A stretch of 51,815 nucleotides of DNA, taken from Candidatus Woesearchaeota archaeon CG10_big_fil_rev_8_21_14_0_10_44_13. Its GTDB lineage: Archaea; Nanobdellota; Nanobdellia; Woesearchaeales; UBA12501. The stretch spans positions 1-51,815 of the forward strand of contig PCXZ01000029.1 in assembly GCA_002762985.1 (NCBI GenBank), given 5' to 3'. The notes under the pieces were generated by a model. That model was not told the DNA's origin. It made no database searches and worked only from the letters and a program-made list of their open reading frames with translations. Of this stretch, positions 1 through 8,713 are shown piece by piece. Position 1 is the stretch's first letter. Every line of letters starts with the position of its first letter. A program made the translations under genes and the position numbers.

Positions 1-50
1 GACCGATAGATTTAAAGCTCCCGCTAGTTATGCTTGTCATGTTATAGTCT

Positions 51-186
51 CCATAGCCTTGAGGCGCCGCGCTAGCGGCGCGCGGCTATGGTTGCTTCTG
101 AAGAATAATGAGAATATAAAAACTGCGGCAGCCTTTCAACTGCGGGTCTTCGCTAATCGCTCAGACCGCGCAGAATTCCCGGCTGC
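51..186. repeat. intergenic multi-hairpin element A
   Basis: The gene-free stretch 1-285 holds strong nested inverted repeats. Bases 51-58 (CCATAGCC) pair with 84-91, enclosing GCGCCGC/GCGGCGC around a GCTA loop. Bases 140-149 (CTGCGGGTCT) pair with 163-173 with one bulge, inside an outer 128-133/181-186 stem. The layout, consecutive hairpins next to a TAAAAACTG-type segment, recalls the elements at 23884-24113 and 50117-50247. It could be a structured RNA, a terminator cluster or a small non-autonomous mobile element; no gene was found in it. Confidence 0.5.
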
Positions 187-285
187 GATTAAAATTGTGA
201 AACCATCTCATCTCTCTAACAAATGATATGGAAGGTAGTATAAATATATTGTTTAGACTTCAATATGGATTAAAACCAAGAAGAT

Positions 286-501
286 CTAATTTTCACATTC
301 ATTGACCCTCCTGCACTTCAGGCACAGATGCCTCTTCTCGAACCTTCCGGCAACCCTTCCAATCGCAGAAAGCACATTGTAATCATGCGAGCCGCAGTAC
401 CTGCATGTGAATGCAGGCTGGATCTTCTCTGTTCTGCTTATGACCTTGATTTTAGATGGCATGGGCAGACTATGCCCTGCAGCCTTATTAATCTTTTGCA
501 T
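286..501 (-). CDS. small zinc-ribbon protein
   Basis: Seventy-one residues, basic. The central part carries CxxC (CRYCGS, about residues 33-36) and a second CxxC (CLKC, about 60-63), the layout of a zinc ribbon, with a basic stretch between them. It resembles small archaeal zinc-ribbon or ribosome-associated proteins, but I cannot assign a named family. It is transcribed divergently from the Nudix gene, and the shared TATA-like box at 529-537 lies about 30 bases upstream of this ATG, which supports a real leaderless gene. Function unknown; a role in nucleic-acid binding is inference from the fold. Confidence 0.55.
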   Translation of the reverse strand: MQKINKAAGHSLPMPSKIKVISRTEKIQPAFTCRYCGSHDYNVLSAIGRVAGRFEKRHLCLKCRRVNECEN

Positions 502-528
502 TGTGTTATTGTGTGCTGAATCAGGAAA

Positions 529-537
529 ATATTTAAA
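529..537. promoter_or_regulatory. bidirectional TATA box
   Basis: The near-symmetric box ATATTTAAA lies about 25-30 bases from both divergent start codons (501 on minus, 560 on plus), the expected TBP/TFB spacing for leaderless transcripts in both directions. Confidence 0.5.
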
Positions 538-559
538 CCTCTCTCATAAACCAGATATC

Positions 560-1096
560 ATGGAAAAGATACCTCACGACCCTGACGAGATTGTCGCGGT
601 TGTCGATGAGAAAGACAGGGTCATAGGGCAGGCAAGAAGGATTGACGTCCATAAAAAAGGATTGCTGCACCGTGAAGTTTGTGTCTATGTCATAAACCCG
701 AAAAAACAGGTCCTTCTACACAGGAGGGCAGACGATCATCTTTGGGATCATTCCTGCTCAGGGCACTTCCCGAAAGCCCAGACCTATGAAGAGGCGGCAT
801 TGAGGGAATTCGAAGAGGAGCTTGGCGTGAGATTAAGAGAACATGACTTCAGGGAGATCGGATTTGAGAGGTTGAAGACAGTGAAATCAGACAGGACCAA
901 TGACAAGTTTGTAAAGATATTCCTTGTAAGGAAAGATATCCCTATAAGTGATTTCAGGATTGATAAGAGCGAAGTCGAAGAGATAAGGTATTTTGATGCT
1001 GACGGACTGAAGGAACTGCTCAACGATCCTGACAAGGTCATGAAAAGGTCCGCAAAAAAGATAATAAAAGAGCATATCCTGAAAGAGATCGAGTGA
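560..1096 (+). CDS. Nudix hydrolase, IPP isomerase-like
   Basis: About 178 residues. The N-terminal block (VDEKDRVIGQARR, VHKKGLLHREV) is typical of the YfcD/Idi-1 Nudix group, and the Nudix helix REFEEELGV with preceding EEAA is at about residues 84-95. The SCSGH segment resembles the SCCGH metal/active-site motif of type 1 isopentenyl-diphosphate isomerase. It may isomerise IPP to DMAPP for archaeal lipids, or hydrolyse another diphosphate; the sequence alone does not separate these. An in-frame start lies further upstream, but the ATG at 560 fits the TATA box at 529-537 and starts the conserved domain. Confidence 0.8.
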   Translation: MEKIPHDPDEIVAVVDEKDRVIGQARRIDVHKKGLLHREVCVYVINPKKQVLLHRRADDHLWDHSCSGHFPKAQTYEEAALREFEEELGVRLREHDFREIGFERLKTVKSDRTNDKFVKIFLVRKDIPISDFRIDKSEVEEIRYFDADGLKELLNDPDKVMKRSAKKIIKEHILKEIE

Positions 1097-1178
1097 GACA
1101 AAAAGTGGGGTAAAGGAGCAAAATCATGGGCATTCCCAAAAAACTTTATATATCCTGCTGCCATTCGATAGCAGAACC

Positions 1179-1517
1179 ATGCAGAAAATAAAGCTCCTCA
1201 AGATATGGTACGGCCTTGTGATACTCATCCTTGTATCGCTTCTATATGAGCATACCACTAAGTTTGAGTTCACAAGCATAGTCTTCTGGCTCAGGCTTGT
1301 ATTGCTTCTTGTCGCATTGCTGCTCACTTTCTATGTCATCAGCGATGTCTTCATTCCGGTAAGGGCCGCAAAGAGGGTCGAGAATGTGTTTGTGAAGGAG
1401 ATAAAGAGGAAGAACAGCGAGATAAACAGGCTCAGGAGAGAGAAAGAGATGTTCGCAAGGTCTGCGTTGAAAGAGGCCGAGAAAAATGTCGAGATGAGCA
1501 GATCCAGGAAAGAGTGA
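1179..1517 (+). CDS. small membrane protein with coiled-coil tail
   Basis: A 112-residue protein with two hydrophobic helices (about residues 9-22 and 36-57), followed by a highly charged helical tail rich in Lys, Arg and Glu that looks like a cytoplasmic coiled coil. A TATA box (TTTATATAT, 1145-1153) lies about 26-34 bases before the ATG, so the mRNA is probably leaderless. Its stop abuts the stop of the convergent TPR gene with no spacer. No family recognised; it may be a scaffold or membrane anchor. Confidence 0.65.
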   Translation: MQKIKLLKIWYGLVILILVSLLYEHTTKFEFTSIVFWLRLVLLLVALLLTFYVISDVFIPVRAAKRVENVFVKEIKRKNSEINRLRREKEMFARSALKEAEKNVEMSRSRKE

Positions 1518-2186
1518 TCATCTTTGTTTAGCCCCTCCCTCAAGTTTTTTGGCTATACTGAACTGCATTCCTGCATCATCAGTCCTGCCTGTCAGGCTGT
1601 AAACATTGCTCAGGTAAGATTGTGCAGGCGCATAATCCGGATTGAGGCTTGATGAGATCTTAAGGTTTTGCTCTGCTCTCTTATAATCCTTAAGGCCGAT
1701 GTAAAGCAGGCCAAGATTGAAATATGCCATGCTGCACTTGGGGTTCAGTGCTATCTCCCCCTTATATTCCATCTCTGCCAGGTCAAGTTTCCCCTGTTCG
1801 TAATACAGAAGCCCTAGATTATTGTGAGCAGAATGGATTTGAGGGTCAAACCCTATAGCTTTCTTGTATTCCGCTTCTGCATGAGGATAATCTCTCTGCT
1901 GAAGATGCAATTTTGTCGCTTTGGTCGTGTGGATATAAGCCTGCACTGGACCATAACTGCACTTAAGGAAAAAAAGGGCAATTATGGCAATTGCTATGCG
2001 GTGTTTTCCCAGGAAACCAAGCACCCCATGATTTGTTTTCTCCTCAATCCCTTCAGTGTTATCTTTTATGTTATCTTCTGCATCGCATGGCCCATCCTTA
2101 TCCGATCCGTATGGATCATGGTCCTCTATTATATTCTCAAGATTGATCTTAGGGATTATTTCCTTGAGTTTTTCTCTGAGTTTCAT
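1518..2186 (-). CDS. membrane-anchored TPR protein
   Basis: A 222-residue protein. The acidic N-terminal 50 residues are followed by a hydrophobic segment (RIAIAIIALFFL, about 63-74), then three to four tetratricopeptide repeats (for example HNNLGLLYYEQGKLDLAEMEY and AYFNLGLLYIGLKDYKRAEQ). TPRs are protein-protein interaction scaffolds; the partner is unknown. TATA-like sequence lies just upstream of 2186 on the minus strand. The intergenic region behind it (2187-2374) contains several TTCCG/CGGAA inverted motifs, including a small hairpin at 2242-2258 that may end transcription from the gene behind. Confidence 0.8.
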   Translation of the reverse strand: MKLREKLKEIIPKINLENIIEDHDPYGSDKDGPCDAEDNIKDNTEGIEEKTNHGVLGFLGKHRIAIAIIALFFLKCSYGPVQAYIHTTKATKLHLQQRDYPHAEAEYKKAIGFDPQIHSAHNNLGLLYYEQGKLDLAEMEYKGEIALNPKCSMAYFNLGLLYIGLKDYKRAEQNLKISSSLNPDYAPAQSYLSNVYSLTGRTDDAGMQFSIAKKLEGGAKQR

Positions 2187-2374
2187 TGCTTAAGATATAT
2201 TCTCTTTTTTAATATGGGTTCTTATGAAAAAAAGAATTTTTTTCCGCAAAAGGCGGAAGATTTACCCATATTCCGGAAATCTTACGGAAAAATTCAGATT
2301 TACCGAAGAATTTCCGATTTTCCCGGAGAGCCCACTTAAAGTCCTAATAACGCTGAATTCAGGGTCTTTACGGC

Positions 2375-3565
2375 CTATTGAGCTGCCACAATCTTCAGAA
2401 GTTTCTTAAAATTTGCGTCTGTCTGCTGTTTTTTGTATCCTGCGGCAATCTTCCTCAATCTCTGCTCATCAATCCTTATCTTTCCGCTTGCAAGATGCCT
2501 GAATTTCCCTGATGTGACATACTGGCAGAATTGCGTGACATTTGACGGCTTTCCTGTCTTCCTGGCCCTTTCGAAGTCTAGCAGGACCGCTCTTGCCTTG
2601 CTCCCTTCTCTGCAGACAACAATATGTTTGTATGGGTGCTGCATCTCTTCCTTGTTCATCCTCATCATGTCAAGCTTGCGGCACTGCAGGAAAACATCAT
2701 TTAGTATGTTTATTATCTCTCTCTTGCCTGCTTTCTCCAGGAATTCCGGTATGAATATGCCCTCGACGAATTCATAGGCAAAGAAATCTTTCCCTGAGAA
2801 AAGTATTTTCGGCCCTATCTTCTTTCTGTTCAGCAGCCTAAGGATCCTGGACTCCCTGTCCACTGTCCCTCTTGCGCCGATGTCTTTCCTCTGCAGTTTA
2901 ATTGCAATCTTTTTCCTATTTTTTGCGGATTGCCCTATGAAGATCAGACCTCTCTTCCCTTTTGTAAGCCTTCTTATGCCCTTGATTCCCTTTTTTTCCA
3001 GTGTCTTCAGGAATGCGCTTTTCTTCATCATGTAGACATAAAGCTCCTCGAAGAATATCCTCCTCTTATCGAGCTCCTTCGCTTCAAGGAGATTGTCAGC
3101 TATGAACCCATCCACCTTGTCTTTATTTGTGAATGATGAAAATATTATGATTGCGGTGCCTTCGGGCTTCAGATGGCTGCTCATGCCGTCAAAAAATCTT
3201 TCCAGCGTCTCGTATCCTTTTTTCCCGCCCTCGACAGTGATGTCCTTGAGCGATGCATCCTCTGGCAGATAAGGCGGATTGAATATTATCGTGTCGAACC
3301 TCTCATCCTCTGCGATATTCCCGAACAGGTCAGACTGCCTGAATGATATCTTCCTGCTGCTTATCTCCGATCTGCAATGCCGCATGCAATGCTGCACGAT
3401 CTCTTCCTGTATATCGACTGCAAGAACGCTCTTCACCCTTTTCAGCTTGGCAGCAGCCATGGCCTGTATGCCTGAGCCTGTGCCTATATCGAGGACTCTG
3501 CCTGATGCAAATCTTTTCACGTATTTGACCAATAGGTGGCTGTCTTCGCGCGGTTTGTAGAGCAT
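2375..3565 (-). CDS. HemK/Mtq2-type methyltransferase fused to COG2112-like kinase domain
   Basis: A 396-residue two-domain protein. Residues 1-180 form a class I SAM methyltransferase: VLDIGTGSGI (motif I, about 25-34) and FNPPYLPED, the NPPY motif of the glutamine N5-methyltransferases that modify release factors (HemK/PrmC/Mtq2). Residues 185-396 resemble the small archaeal kinase-like family COG2112 (RIO/Bud32-like): KIAIKLQRKD, KIGPKILF, YEFVEGIFIPEF and VLLDFERARK with PSNVTQFCQYV. A catalytic Asp in the LLDFE segment is visible; no classical HRD is seen. Likely role: methylation of aRF1, coupled to a phosphotransfer or substrate-binding module. The fusion is an observation; the coupled function is inference. 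Confidence 0.85.
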   Translation of the reverse strand: MLYKPREDSHLLVKYVKRFASGRVLDIGTGSGIQAMAAAKLKRVKSVLAVDIQEEIVQHCMRHCRSEISSRKISFRQSDLFGNIAEDERFDTIIFNPPYLPEDASLKDITVEGGKKGYETLERFFDGMSSHLKPEGTAIIIFSSFTNKDKVDGFIADNLLEAKELDKRRIFFEELYVYMMKKSAFLKTLEKKGIKGIRRLTKGKRGLIFIGQSAKNRKKIAIKLQRKDIGARGTVDRESRILRLLNRKKIGPKILFSGKDFFAYEFVEGIFIPEFLEKAGKREIINILNDVFLQCRKLDMMRMNKEEMQHPYKHIVVCREGSKARAVLLDFERARKTGKPSNVTQFCQYVTSGKFRHLASGKIRIDEQRLRKIAAGYKKQQTDANFKKLLKIVAAQ

Positions 3566-3599
3566 GGAAAGAAGTTAAGATTGAGGTATATAAATTTTT

Positions 3600-5363
3600 T
3601 CAGTTGGCCGCTTTCCTCCCGGCATCTTTCCTCCCAAGATATATCATATCCTTCGTGTTGGGCCCATTGCCTATGCTTATCACCTTGAAGCCCGTGAAAT
3701 GCTCTACCGCTGAAAGGAATTCCTGCACTGCATCGGGCAATGTATCAGAAGGATTCCTCTTTCCTGCAGCTATCGGCGTGTCTTTCCAGCCCCGCATCAC
3801 TTTTACAATAGGGTGGCAGTGCTTCAGCACATTGTCGCATGGATAAGGGTCCCCTATCCTTATGATATCGCCGTTCCGGTATGTCTTTCCATTGCAATCT
3901 GCCTCATGGCTGCCGTCCATCTTATGGAATATATAAGCCACTGTCATGCCCACATGATCCTGGAAATCCCCCCTATCTACAGCAGATATGGAAAGATAAG
4001 GCCCCTGCGCATCATTCACCTGCCTTGCAGCTACACAGTCAAATATGCCTGTGACCCTAGGTTTTCCGGTCGTTGCGCCTTTCTCGCCGAAAAGCCTTGA
4101 TGATGATGCCGCCATTGCAGAGGATATGGAATATTCTCCTGTCGCATCCTTATACATGACCGGCTTAAGTATTCCGTTCTTCTGTATTGACCCAAAATAT
4201 GATCTTTGTATTGCGTCAAAATCAGTGCAAGCATCGCCCAGGTCATCAAGAGAGGATATCTTCTGCTTTGAGAAATGGTCCTGCGGCACGAATGATGAGG
4301 GGTTAGAGCCTATGCCCACCCTTGAATCTGCCGGAGTCTTGGCGACATTTATCACCATTATCCTGTATCTTGAAGGATTTATCCTTGTGCTTGCGAGGAC
4401 GCCTGCTGCGTGCGTCTGCGCTGATGTCGAGGAAGTCCAGTGTTTTTCTGTTGCATTAGAGAGCCAGAATGACTGGGGGGATTCTATCAGCGCTTTCTCT
4501 CCTCTTCCGAGCGCATCGTTTATCATGCGATTGGCATCCCGCCTTTCAGGGAACATCTCATTATTTACGACATTCTTCATGTACAGGTCGATTATATAAG
4601 CTGTTTTGTCTTTTGCCTCAAGGAACTCAAAGAGGTGATGAGGTATTTTCCTGGTCTTAGCAAATTGGATCAGTTCCTCGAGGACCTGTCTCTCATCTTT
4701 GCCTGCCTGTTTCATGAATCCTCTGTAAATTTCCAGCTCGCCTTCAATCCTCCTCTTCTGCACATCCCCATTGAAGAGGTGGTCAAGCCTCAGGCCTTTC
4801 TTCATGACCTTTGAAGCATGGACATAGGACATCCCCATGAGAGTGGATGAATTTGCAGCGCTCAATGCGAAATCCAGTATCTTATGATGGGGCCCGACTA
4901 TATGGACATCGCCCACAAAAAGCTTTTTCTTGTAATCTTCGCCTGCATCAGCCAGCAGCTTGATCTCTTTCTCCATGAAATTGATAGGGTCCATCACGCA
5001 TTCTGGGCCTATAAGGCAGATCTTGTCCGGGATCATTATCCCTGAAGGAGTGAGATGGAACACGTACCTCTTCCCGTTACGCGAGACAGTATGGCCTGCA
5101 TTCTCCCCTGAGTTCATCCTTGCGATCATAGTTATCAAGGGATGCCCTGCGACAGCATCAGTTATCTTCCCCTTGCCCTCGTCTCCGAAATATGCGCCGC
5201 CGATTATGATTACATCACTATCTAATATTAAAGGATAAAGAACCTCTTCTTGGGATGAAACGATGAAATCCAGAGAAGGAGGAGTGAAAGATAGCTCAGG
5301 GAGTATCGGCGTGTCTTTCAGCGCTTCATATACATTTGTTTGCGTATCGATCAAGCTTGCCAA
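3600..5363 (-). CDS. purA: divergent adenylosuccinate synthetase
   Basis: It converts IMP plus aspartate plus GTP to adenylosuccinate, the first step from IMP to AMP. At 587 residues it is far longer than bacterial (about 430) or archaeal (about 340) enzymes. Recognisable motifs: GDEGKGK P-loop with the catalytic Asp (about residue 62), AGHT with the catalytic His, TSSTSAQTHAAG, and GATTGKPRVTG near residue 430. An N-terminal extension of about 50 residues precedes the first strand, and extra segments sit in the middle and C-terminal half. It starts 10 bases after guaB, so both branches from IMP are co-transcribed. The retained P-loop Asp argues against the phage PurZ variant. Confidence 0.85.
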   Translation of the reverse strand: MASLIDTQTNVYEALKDTPILPELSFTPPSLDFIVSSQEEVLYPLILDSDVIIIGGAYFGDEGKGKITDAVAGHPLITMIARMNSGENAGHTVSRNGKRYVFHLTPSGIMIPDKICLIGPECVMDPINFMEKEIKLLADAGEDYKKKLFVGDVHIVGPHHKILDFALSAANSSTLMGMSYVHASKVMKKGLRLDHLFNGDVQKRRIEGELEIYRGFMKQAGKDERQVLEELIQFAKTRKIPHHLFEFLEAKDKTAYIIDLYMKNVVNNEMFPERRDANRMINDALGRGEKALIESPQSFWLSNATEKHWTSSTSAQTHAAGVLASTRINPSRYRIMVINVAKTPADSRVGIGSNPSSFVPQDHFSKQKISSLDDLGDACTDFDAIQRSYFGSIQKNGILKPVMYKDATGEYSISSAMAASSSRLFGEKGATTGKPRVTGIFDCVAARQVNDAQGPYLSISAVDRGDFQDHVGMTVAYIFHKMDGSHEADCNGKTYRNGDIIRIGDPYPCDNVLKHCHPIVKVMRGWKDTPIAAGKRNPSDTLPDAVQEFLSAVEHFTGFKVISIGNGPNTKDMIYLGRKDAGRKAAN

Positions 5364-5373
5364 TTGCCACCAT

Positions 5374-6855
5374 TCAGCTATTTTTCTCCTCTACATGGTG
5401 AGGTCTGCTCACAACCATTGTCGAATGAGGTGAGTTGAGCTCTAGGACTGCATTTTTCCTGAATTCCCCAAGGTTGATTGAGCCTGCGTTGCTCAATGCC
5501 GCCCTTATCTTAAGCAGATCTTTCTCAAGGTTGGGCTTCAGCCTGCCTTTATATTCCACAGTGCCTTCAACGCCTTCCTCAAAGAATGTTCTCTGATGGA
5601 CATGACCATATCTTCCGAGATTCTTTGCCCTTTTAGAGGCTTCGCCCCATGTCTCAACAAGTGCCATCTTTGATTCATCAGTAGTAGGTTTCTTATCCTT
5701 GTCGAGCTTAGGCGCAGCAGCCTCATAGAACCTGTTAAGATAGCCTCCTAGCATCACTGCGTCTGCGATAGAAAGCGCTATGATCATATCAGCAGATGTC
5801 GCAACACCTCCATCCATCACTAATGGGGTATATTTGCCTCCATGGCCCATATGGTCTTTTCTTGCCCTTTCGGCCTCAATCAGAGCCGTCATTGGTGCCC
5901 TTCCTGTCGCTTTCTCGCGCTGTGTAGAGCAGATGGATCCTGATGACATCCCTATCTTGACTATGTCTGCTCCCATCTTCATGAGGTATAAAACGCCGTC
6001 ATAAGTCACAACATTCCCTGCGCATAGGGGCACATCAAAACCCATTGATTTGTACTCTTTTATTGTATTCCCGACAAAAGCAGTGTAGCCGTCAGAAGTG
6101 TCTATGACAATTAGGTTCGCTCCTGCTCTCACTGTTGCTTTCACCCTTTCCTTCCATCCAGGATAGGTCGAGATTGCAACGCCCACTTTTATATCCTCAA
6201 TATCCTGCTTGAATGCCATCTTGACCAGCCCGCTCTTCCTGTCAAGAATGACTATGTACTTGCTGTCTGTATCCTTCAGCCTTTTCTTTGCAGCATCAAG
6301 TGTTATGTTAGGGTTATGACAAACCTCTATATTGGCGTTTTTACCTCTGTTCTTTGGATCATAAGGCATCATTACATCTGTTACTTTTGCATCGGCCCCT
6401 ACATTCATCTCCCAATACTTTTCCTGTGTGAATATTCCTTTGAAATTCCTGAACTTATCCACGACTGGTATTGTTGAGTAACCATGCGTCTCGATAAGCC
6501 TTACCACATCATCTATCCTCGTATTCTCGTCAACTGTCAATGGGTCTACAAAAGCAAGATCGTGCTTTTTTATCCTTGATACTATATCCACCTGGCCTTC
6601 AGTCGAAAGTTTTGCAGGAAGAATGCCTATGCCTCCGGCTTTCCCCATGGCAAGAGCCATCTCATAAGCTGTGACAGAAGTCATAGCTGCGCTTAACATA
6701 GGTATCTTAAGTAGGAGATTGCCAAGAGTTGCCTCAAGATTAACGTCTGTCAGCTTGCATCCTTCAGGAGTATAACCTGGTAGAAGGCCAAATTCTGTGA
6801 ATGTCCTGCCATAATCACCCACTTTTCCTATGATCTCTTTAACGATTTTTATCAC
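5374..6855 (-). CDS. guaB: IMP dehydrogenase
   Basis: A 493-residue enzyme oxidising IMP to XMP for GMP synthesis. The catalytic-loop motif SSGSICSTQ (about residue 310), the preceding GNVVTYDG and DGGVATSADM segments, and the C-terminal flap with EGVEGTVEYKG are visible. Two CBS domains interrupt the barrel (about residues 95-225; for example GYSTIPVVDK), as in full-length GuaB. It is the first gene of the guaB-purA operon. The upstream region 6856-6990 contains repeated AT-rich inverted and direct repeats that may be an operator. Confidence 0.95.
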   Translation of the reverse strand: MIKIVKEIIGKVGDYGRTFTEFGLLPGYTPEGCKLTDVNLEATLGNLLLKIPMLSAAMTSVTAYEMALAMGKAGGIGILPAKLSTEGQVDIVSRIKKHDLAFVDPLTVDENTRIDDVVRLIETHGYSTIPVVDKFRNFKGIFTQEKYWEMNVGADAKVTDVMMPYDPKNRGKNANIEVCHNPNITLDAAKKRLKDTDSKYIVILDRKSGLVKMAFKQDIEDIKVGVAISTYPGWKERVKATVRAGANLIVIDTSDGYTAFVGNTIKEYKSMGFDVPLCAGNVVTYDGVLYLMKMGADIVKIGMSSGSICSTQREKATGRAPMTALIEAERARKDHMGHGGKYTPLVMDGGVATSADMIIALSIADAVMLGGYLNRFYEAAAPKLDKDKKPTTDESKMALVETWGEASKRAKNLGRYGHVHQRTFFEEGVEGTVEYKGRLKPNLEKDLLKIRAALSNAGSINLGEFRKNAVLELNSPHSTMVVSRPHHVEEKNS

Positions 6856-6886
6856 CCTTTGCTGATTTTATATTTCATTATGGTCC

Positions 6887-6923
6887 ACATATCATATATA
6901 TCATATGTTTAATAATATGTTTA
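6887..6923. promoter_or_regulatory. candidate operator upstream of guaB-purA
   Basis: A near-palindrome with arms ACATAT/ATATGT spans 6887-6908, and ATATGTTTA occurs twice at 6903-6911 and 6915-6923, exactly 12 bases apart. It lies 30-70 bases upstream of the guaB start, next to TATA-like sequence. Purine-responsive control is inference. Confidence 0.35.
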
Positions 6924-6990
6924 AATTTGCGTTCTTGGTTTGTTTAAATGTTTTTTGAAACTGCAAGATAACTATTGAATATATAATAAT

Positions 6991-7485
6991 CTAAATCAGA
7001 CTGACCTCTTCCCTTTCGAAGACCCTCTCGCAAAAATGGCATCTGAGCCTGAAGGGCCTCTCGCTGACTGTGTGGAATTTCGTGTCCACTGGCTCATGCC
7101 TCGTTATGCAGTTCGGATTTGGGCATCTCACCACTTTCTCGAACATCGCAGGCACCTTTATCTTCAGCTTGTCCACGACCTTGTGGCCCTTTATGATGTT
7201 CAGTGATGCGTCCGGGGCTATGAGCGCAATCTTCATCAGCTCTTCCCATGAGAGCTCTTTTCTCTCGATCTTCACTACATCCTTCTTTCCCATCTGCTTG
7301 CTGTCAAGATTGACGCCAAGCGTGACTATGGAATCACCTTCAAGTGCGCCGAGGACATTTATCACATCGCATGCCTTTTTCGGAGGGATATGGTCTATCA
7401 CGACGCCTTCCTCTATAGCATAAACCTTGTAGGGCCTCAATTCCTTTCTTGATGCCTCATCTTCACCTGCTTCTCCTGCATTCAT
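6991..7485 (-). CDS. pyrI: aspartate carbamoyltransferase regulatory subunit
   Basis: A 164-residue regulatory chain of ATCase. The nucleotide-binding allosteric domain ([28 protein letters not shown]) is followed by a zinc domain with four cysteines (CPNPNC and CHFC). It begins inside the end of pyrB by an ATGA overlap, so the two subunits are translationally coupled. About 10 residues N-terminal to the conserved start look non-conserved. Zinc-site cysteines and the effector-site lysines are intact, so an allosterically regulated ATCase is likely. Confidence 0.95.
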   Translation of the reverse strand: MNAGEAGEDEASRKELRPYKVYAIEEGVVIDHIPPKKACDVINVLGALEGDSIVTLGVNLDSKQMGKKDVVKIERKELSWEELMKIALIAPDASLNIIKGHKVVDKLKIKVPAMFEKVVRCPNPNCITRHEPVDTKFHTVSERPFRLRCHFCERVFEREEVSLI

Positions 7486-8654
7486 TTCAGCGCCCCCAGC
7501 ACAAGGCTCAGCACAGCCTGCCTCACAGGTATCCCATTGGCAGCCTGCTGGAAATAGTATGCATAAGGCGTCTTGTCGACATCAGGATGTATCTCATTAA
7601 CCCTCGGAAGAGGGTGCATTATCTTTAGATTCTCCCTAACATTGCCGAGCATGGATCTCTTCAGTATGTAGATGTCCTTCACCTTCTGGTATTCTGTCGG
7701 GTCGGGGAAACGCTCCTTCTGTATCCTTGTAGAGTATAATATGTCTATATTATCTATCACTTCCTCGATCTTCTCGTGCTCTGAGAATTCTATCCCCTTC
7801 TTTGCCAGCATATCAAGATATGTCTTGGGCATCTTCAATGATTCCGGAGCGACGAAGAAAAGCCTGCAGTTGAAATGTGATAATGCTATCGCAAGGCTAT
7901 GGACTGTCCTCCCATATTTCAGGTCACCTACCATCGCCACATTCAGTCCGGTAAGCCTCCCCTGGGTCTTCTTTATCGTGTAGAGATCGAGCAATGTCTG
8001 CGTGGGATGCTGGTTGGCGCCGTCGCCCCCATTGATCACAGGCTTCCTTGTAGATTCAGCTGCAACCCTTGCAGCGCCTTCAGTAGGATGCCTCATAGCG
8101 ATCACATCGACATAATTCTCTATCATCTTTATGCTGTCATGGAGAGTCTCTCCTTTTGCAAATGATGTTGTCGTGGGATCCACAAATCCTATTGTCTTTC
8201 CGCCAAGCCTTTTCATCGAGGATTCGAAGCTCATCCTCGTCCTTGTGCTGGGCTCGAAGAACAATGTCGCAAGGACATGGCCTGCAAGAAGGTTCCTCTT
8301 CTTCTCTTCGCCCATAGCCTCGATCTTCCTTGCTGTCTCTAGGACATGTATGATCTCTTCCCTTGTGAGGTCATTTATTGATATGATCGATCTTCCCTTG
8401 AAATTGACATTGTTTGGATACGAAGGATGATGGGCTTGATGGGCAGGATCAGGATGATGGTTTTTGCGGAAGGTTTTTTTAGATGTTTTTTTATAATTTC
8501 TATAATTGGGCCTGGAGGGAAGGTGTCTGGATGACAGCGATGGCAGCCCGGATGAGATTTTCCCAGGGATTTTCCCATGCATGATCCTAGAACTTACGGC
8601 AGAGCTTACGGCTTTAGAACTTCCAAGTCTTTGTCTTTTCCTTACCACACCCAT
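7482..8654 (-). CDS. pyrB: aspartate carbamoyltransferase catalytic subunit with N-terminal extension
   Basis: It condenses carbamoyl phosphate and aspartate in pyrimidine synthesis. Motifs: [13 protein letters not shown] (carbamoyl-phosphate site), [23 protein letters not shown] and [10 protein letters not shown]. The conserved enzyme starts at about residue 83 ([13 protein letters not shown]); the preceding segment of about 80 residues is rich in Ser, Pro, Arg, Lys and His and looks unstructured. A TATA-like box about 30 bases before 8654 supports the long start as a leaderless message. A shorter start at residue 25 is possible; no ATG, GTG or TTG was seen in frame directly before the conserved core. 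Confidence 0.93.
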   Translation of the reverse strand: MGVVRKRQRLGSSKAVSSAVSSRIMHGKIPGKISSGLPSLSSRHLPSRPNYRNYKKTSKKTFRKNHHPDPAHQAHHPSYPNNVNFKGRSIISINDLTREEIIHVLETARKIEAMGEEKKRNLLAGHVLATLFFEPSTRTRMSFESSMKRLGGKTIGFVDPTTTSFAKGETLHDSIKMIENYVDVIAMRHPTEGAARVAAESTRKPVINGGDGANQHPTQTLLDLYTIKKTQGRLTGLNVAMVGDLKYGRTVHSLAIALSHFNCRLFFVAPESLKMPKTYLDMLAKKGIEFSEHEKIEEVIDNIDILYSTRIQKERFPDPTEYQKVKDIYILKRSMLGNVRENLKIMHPLPRVNEIHPDVDKTPYAYYFQQAANGIPVRQAVLSLVLGALK

Positions 8655-8713
8655 ATTAAAAAAGTAAGAGATGGAGCATTGTTTAAATAAGTTTTGGTGT
8701 CTCCGTTTGGGGG

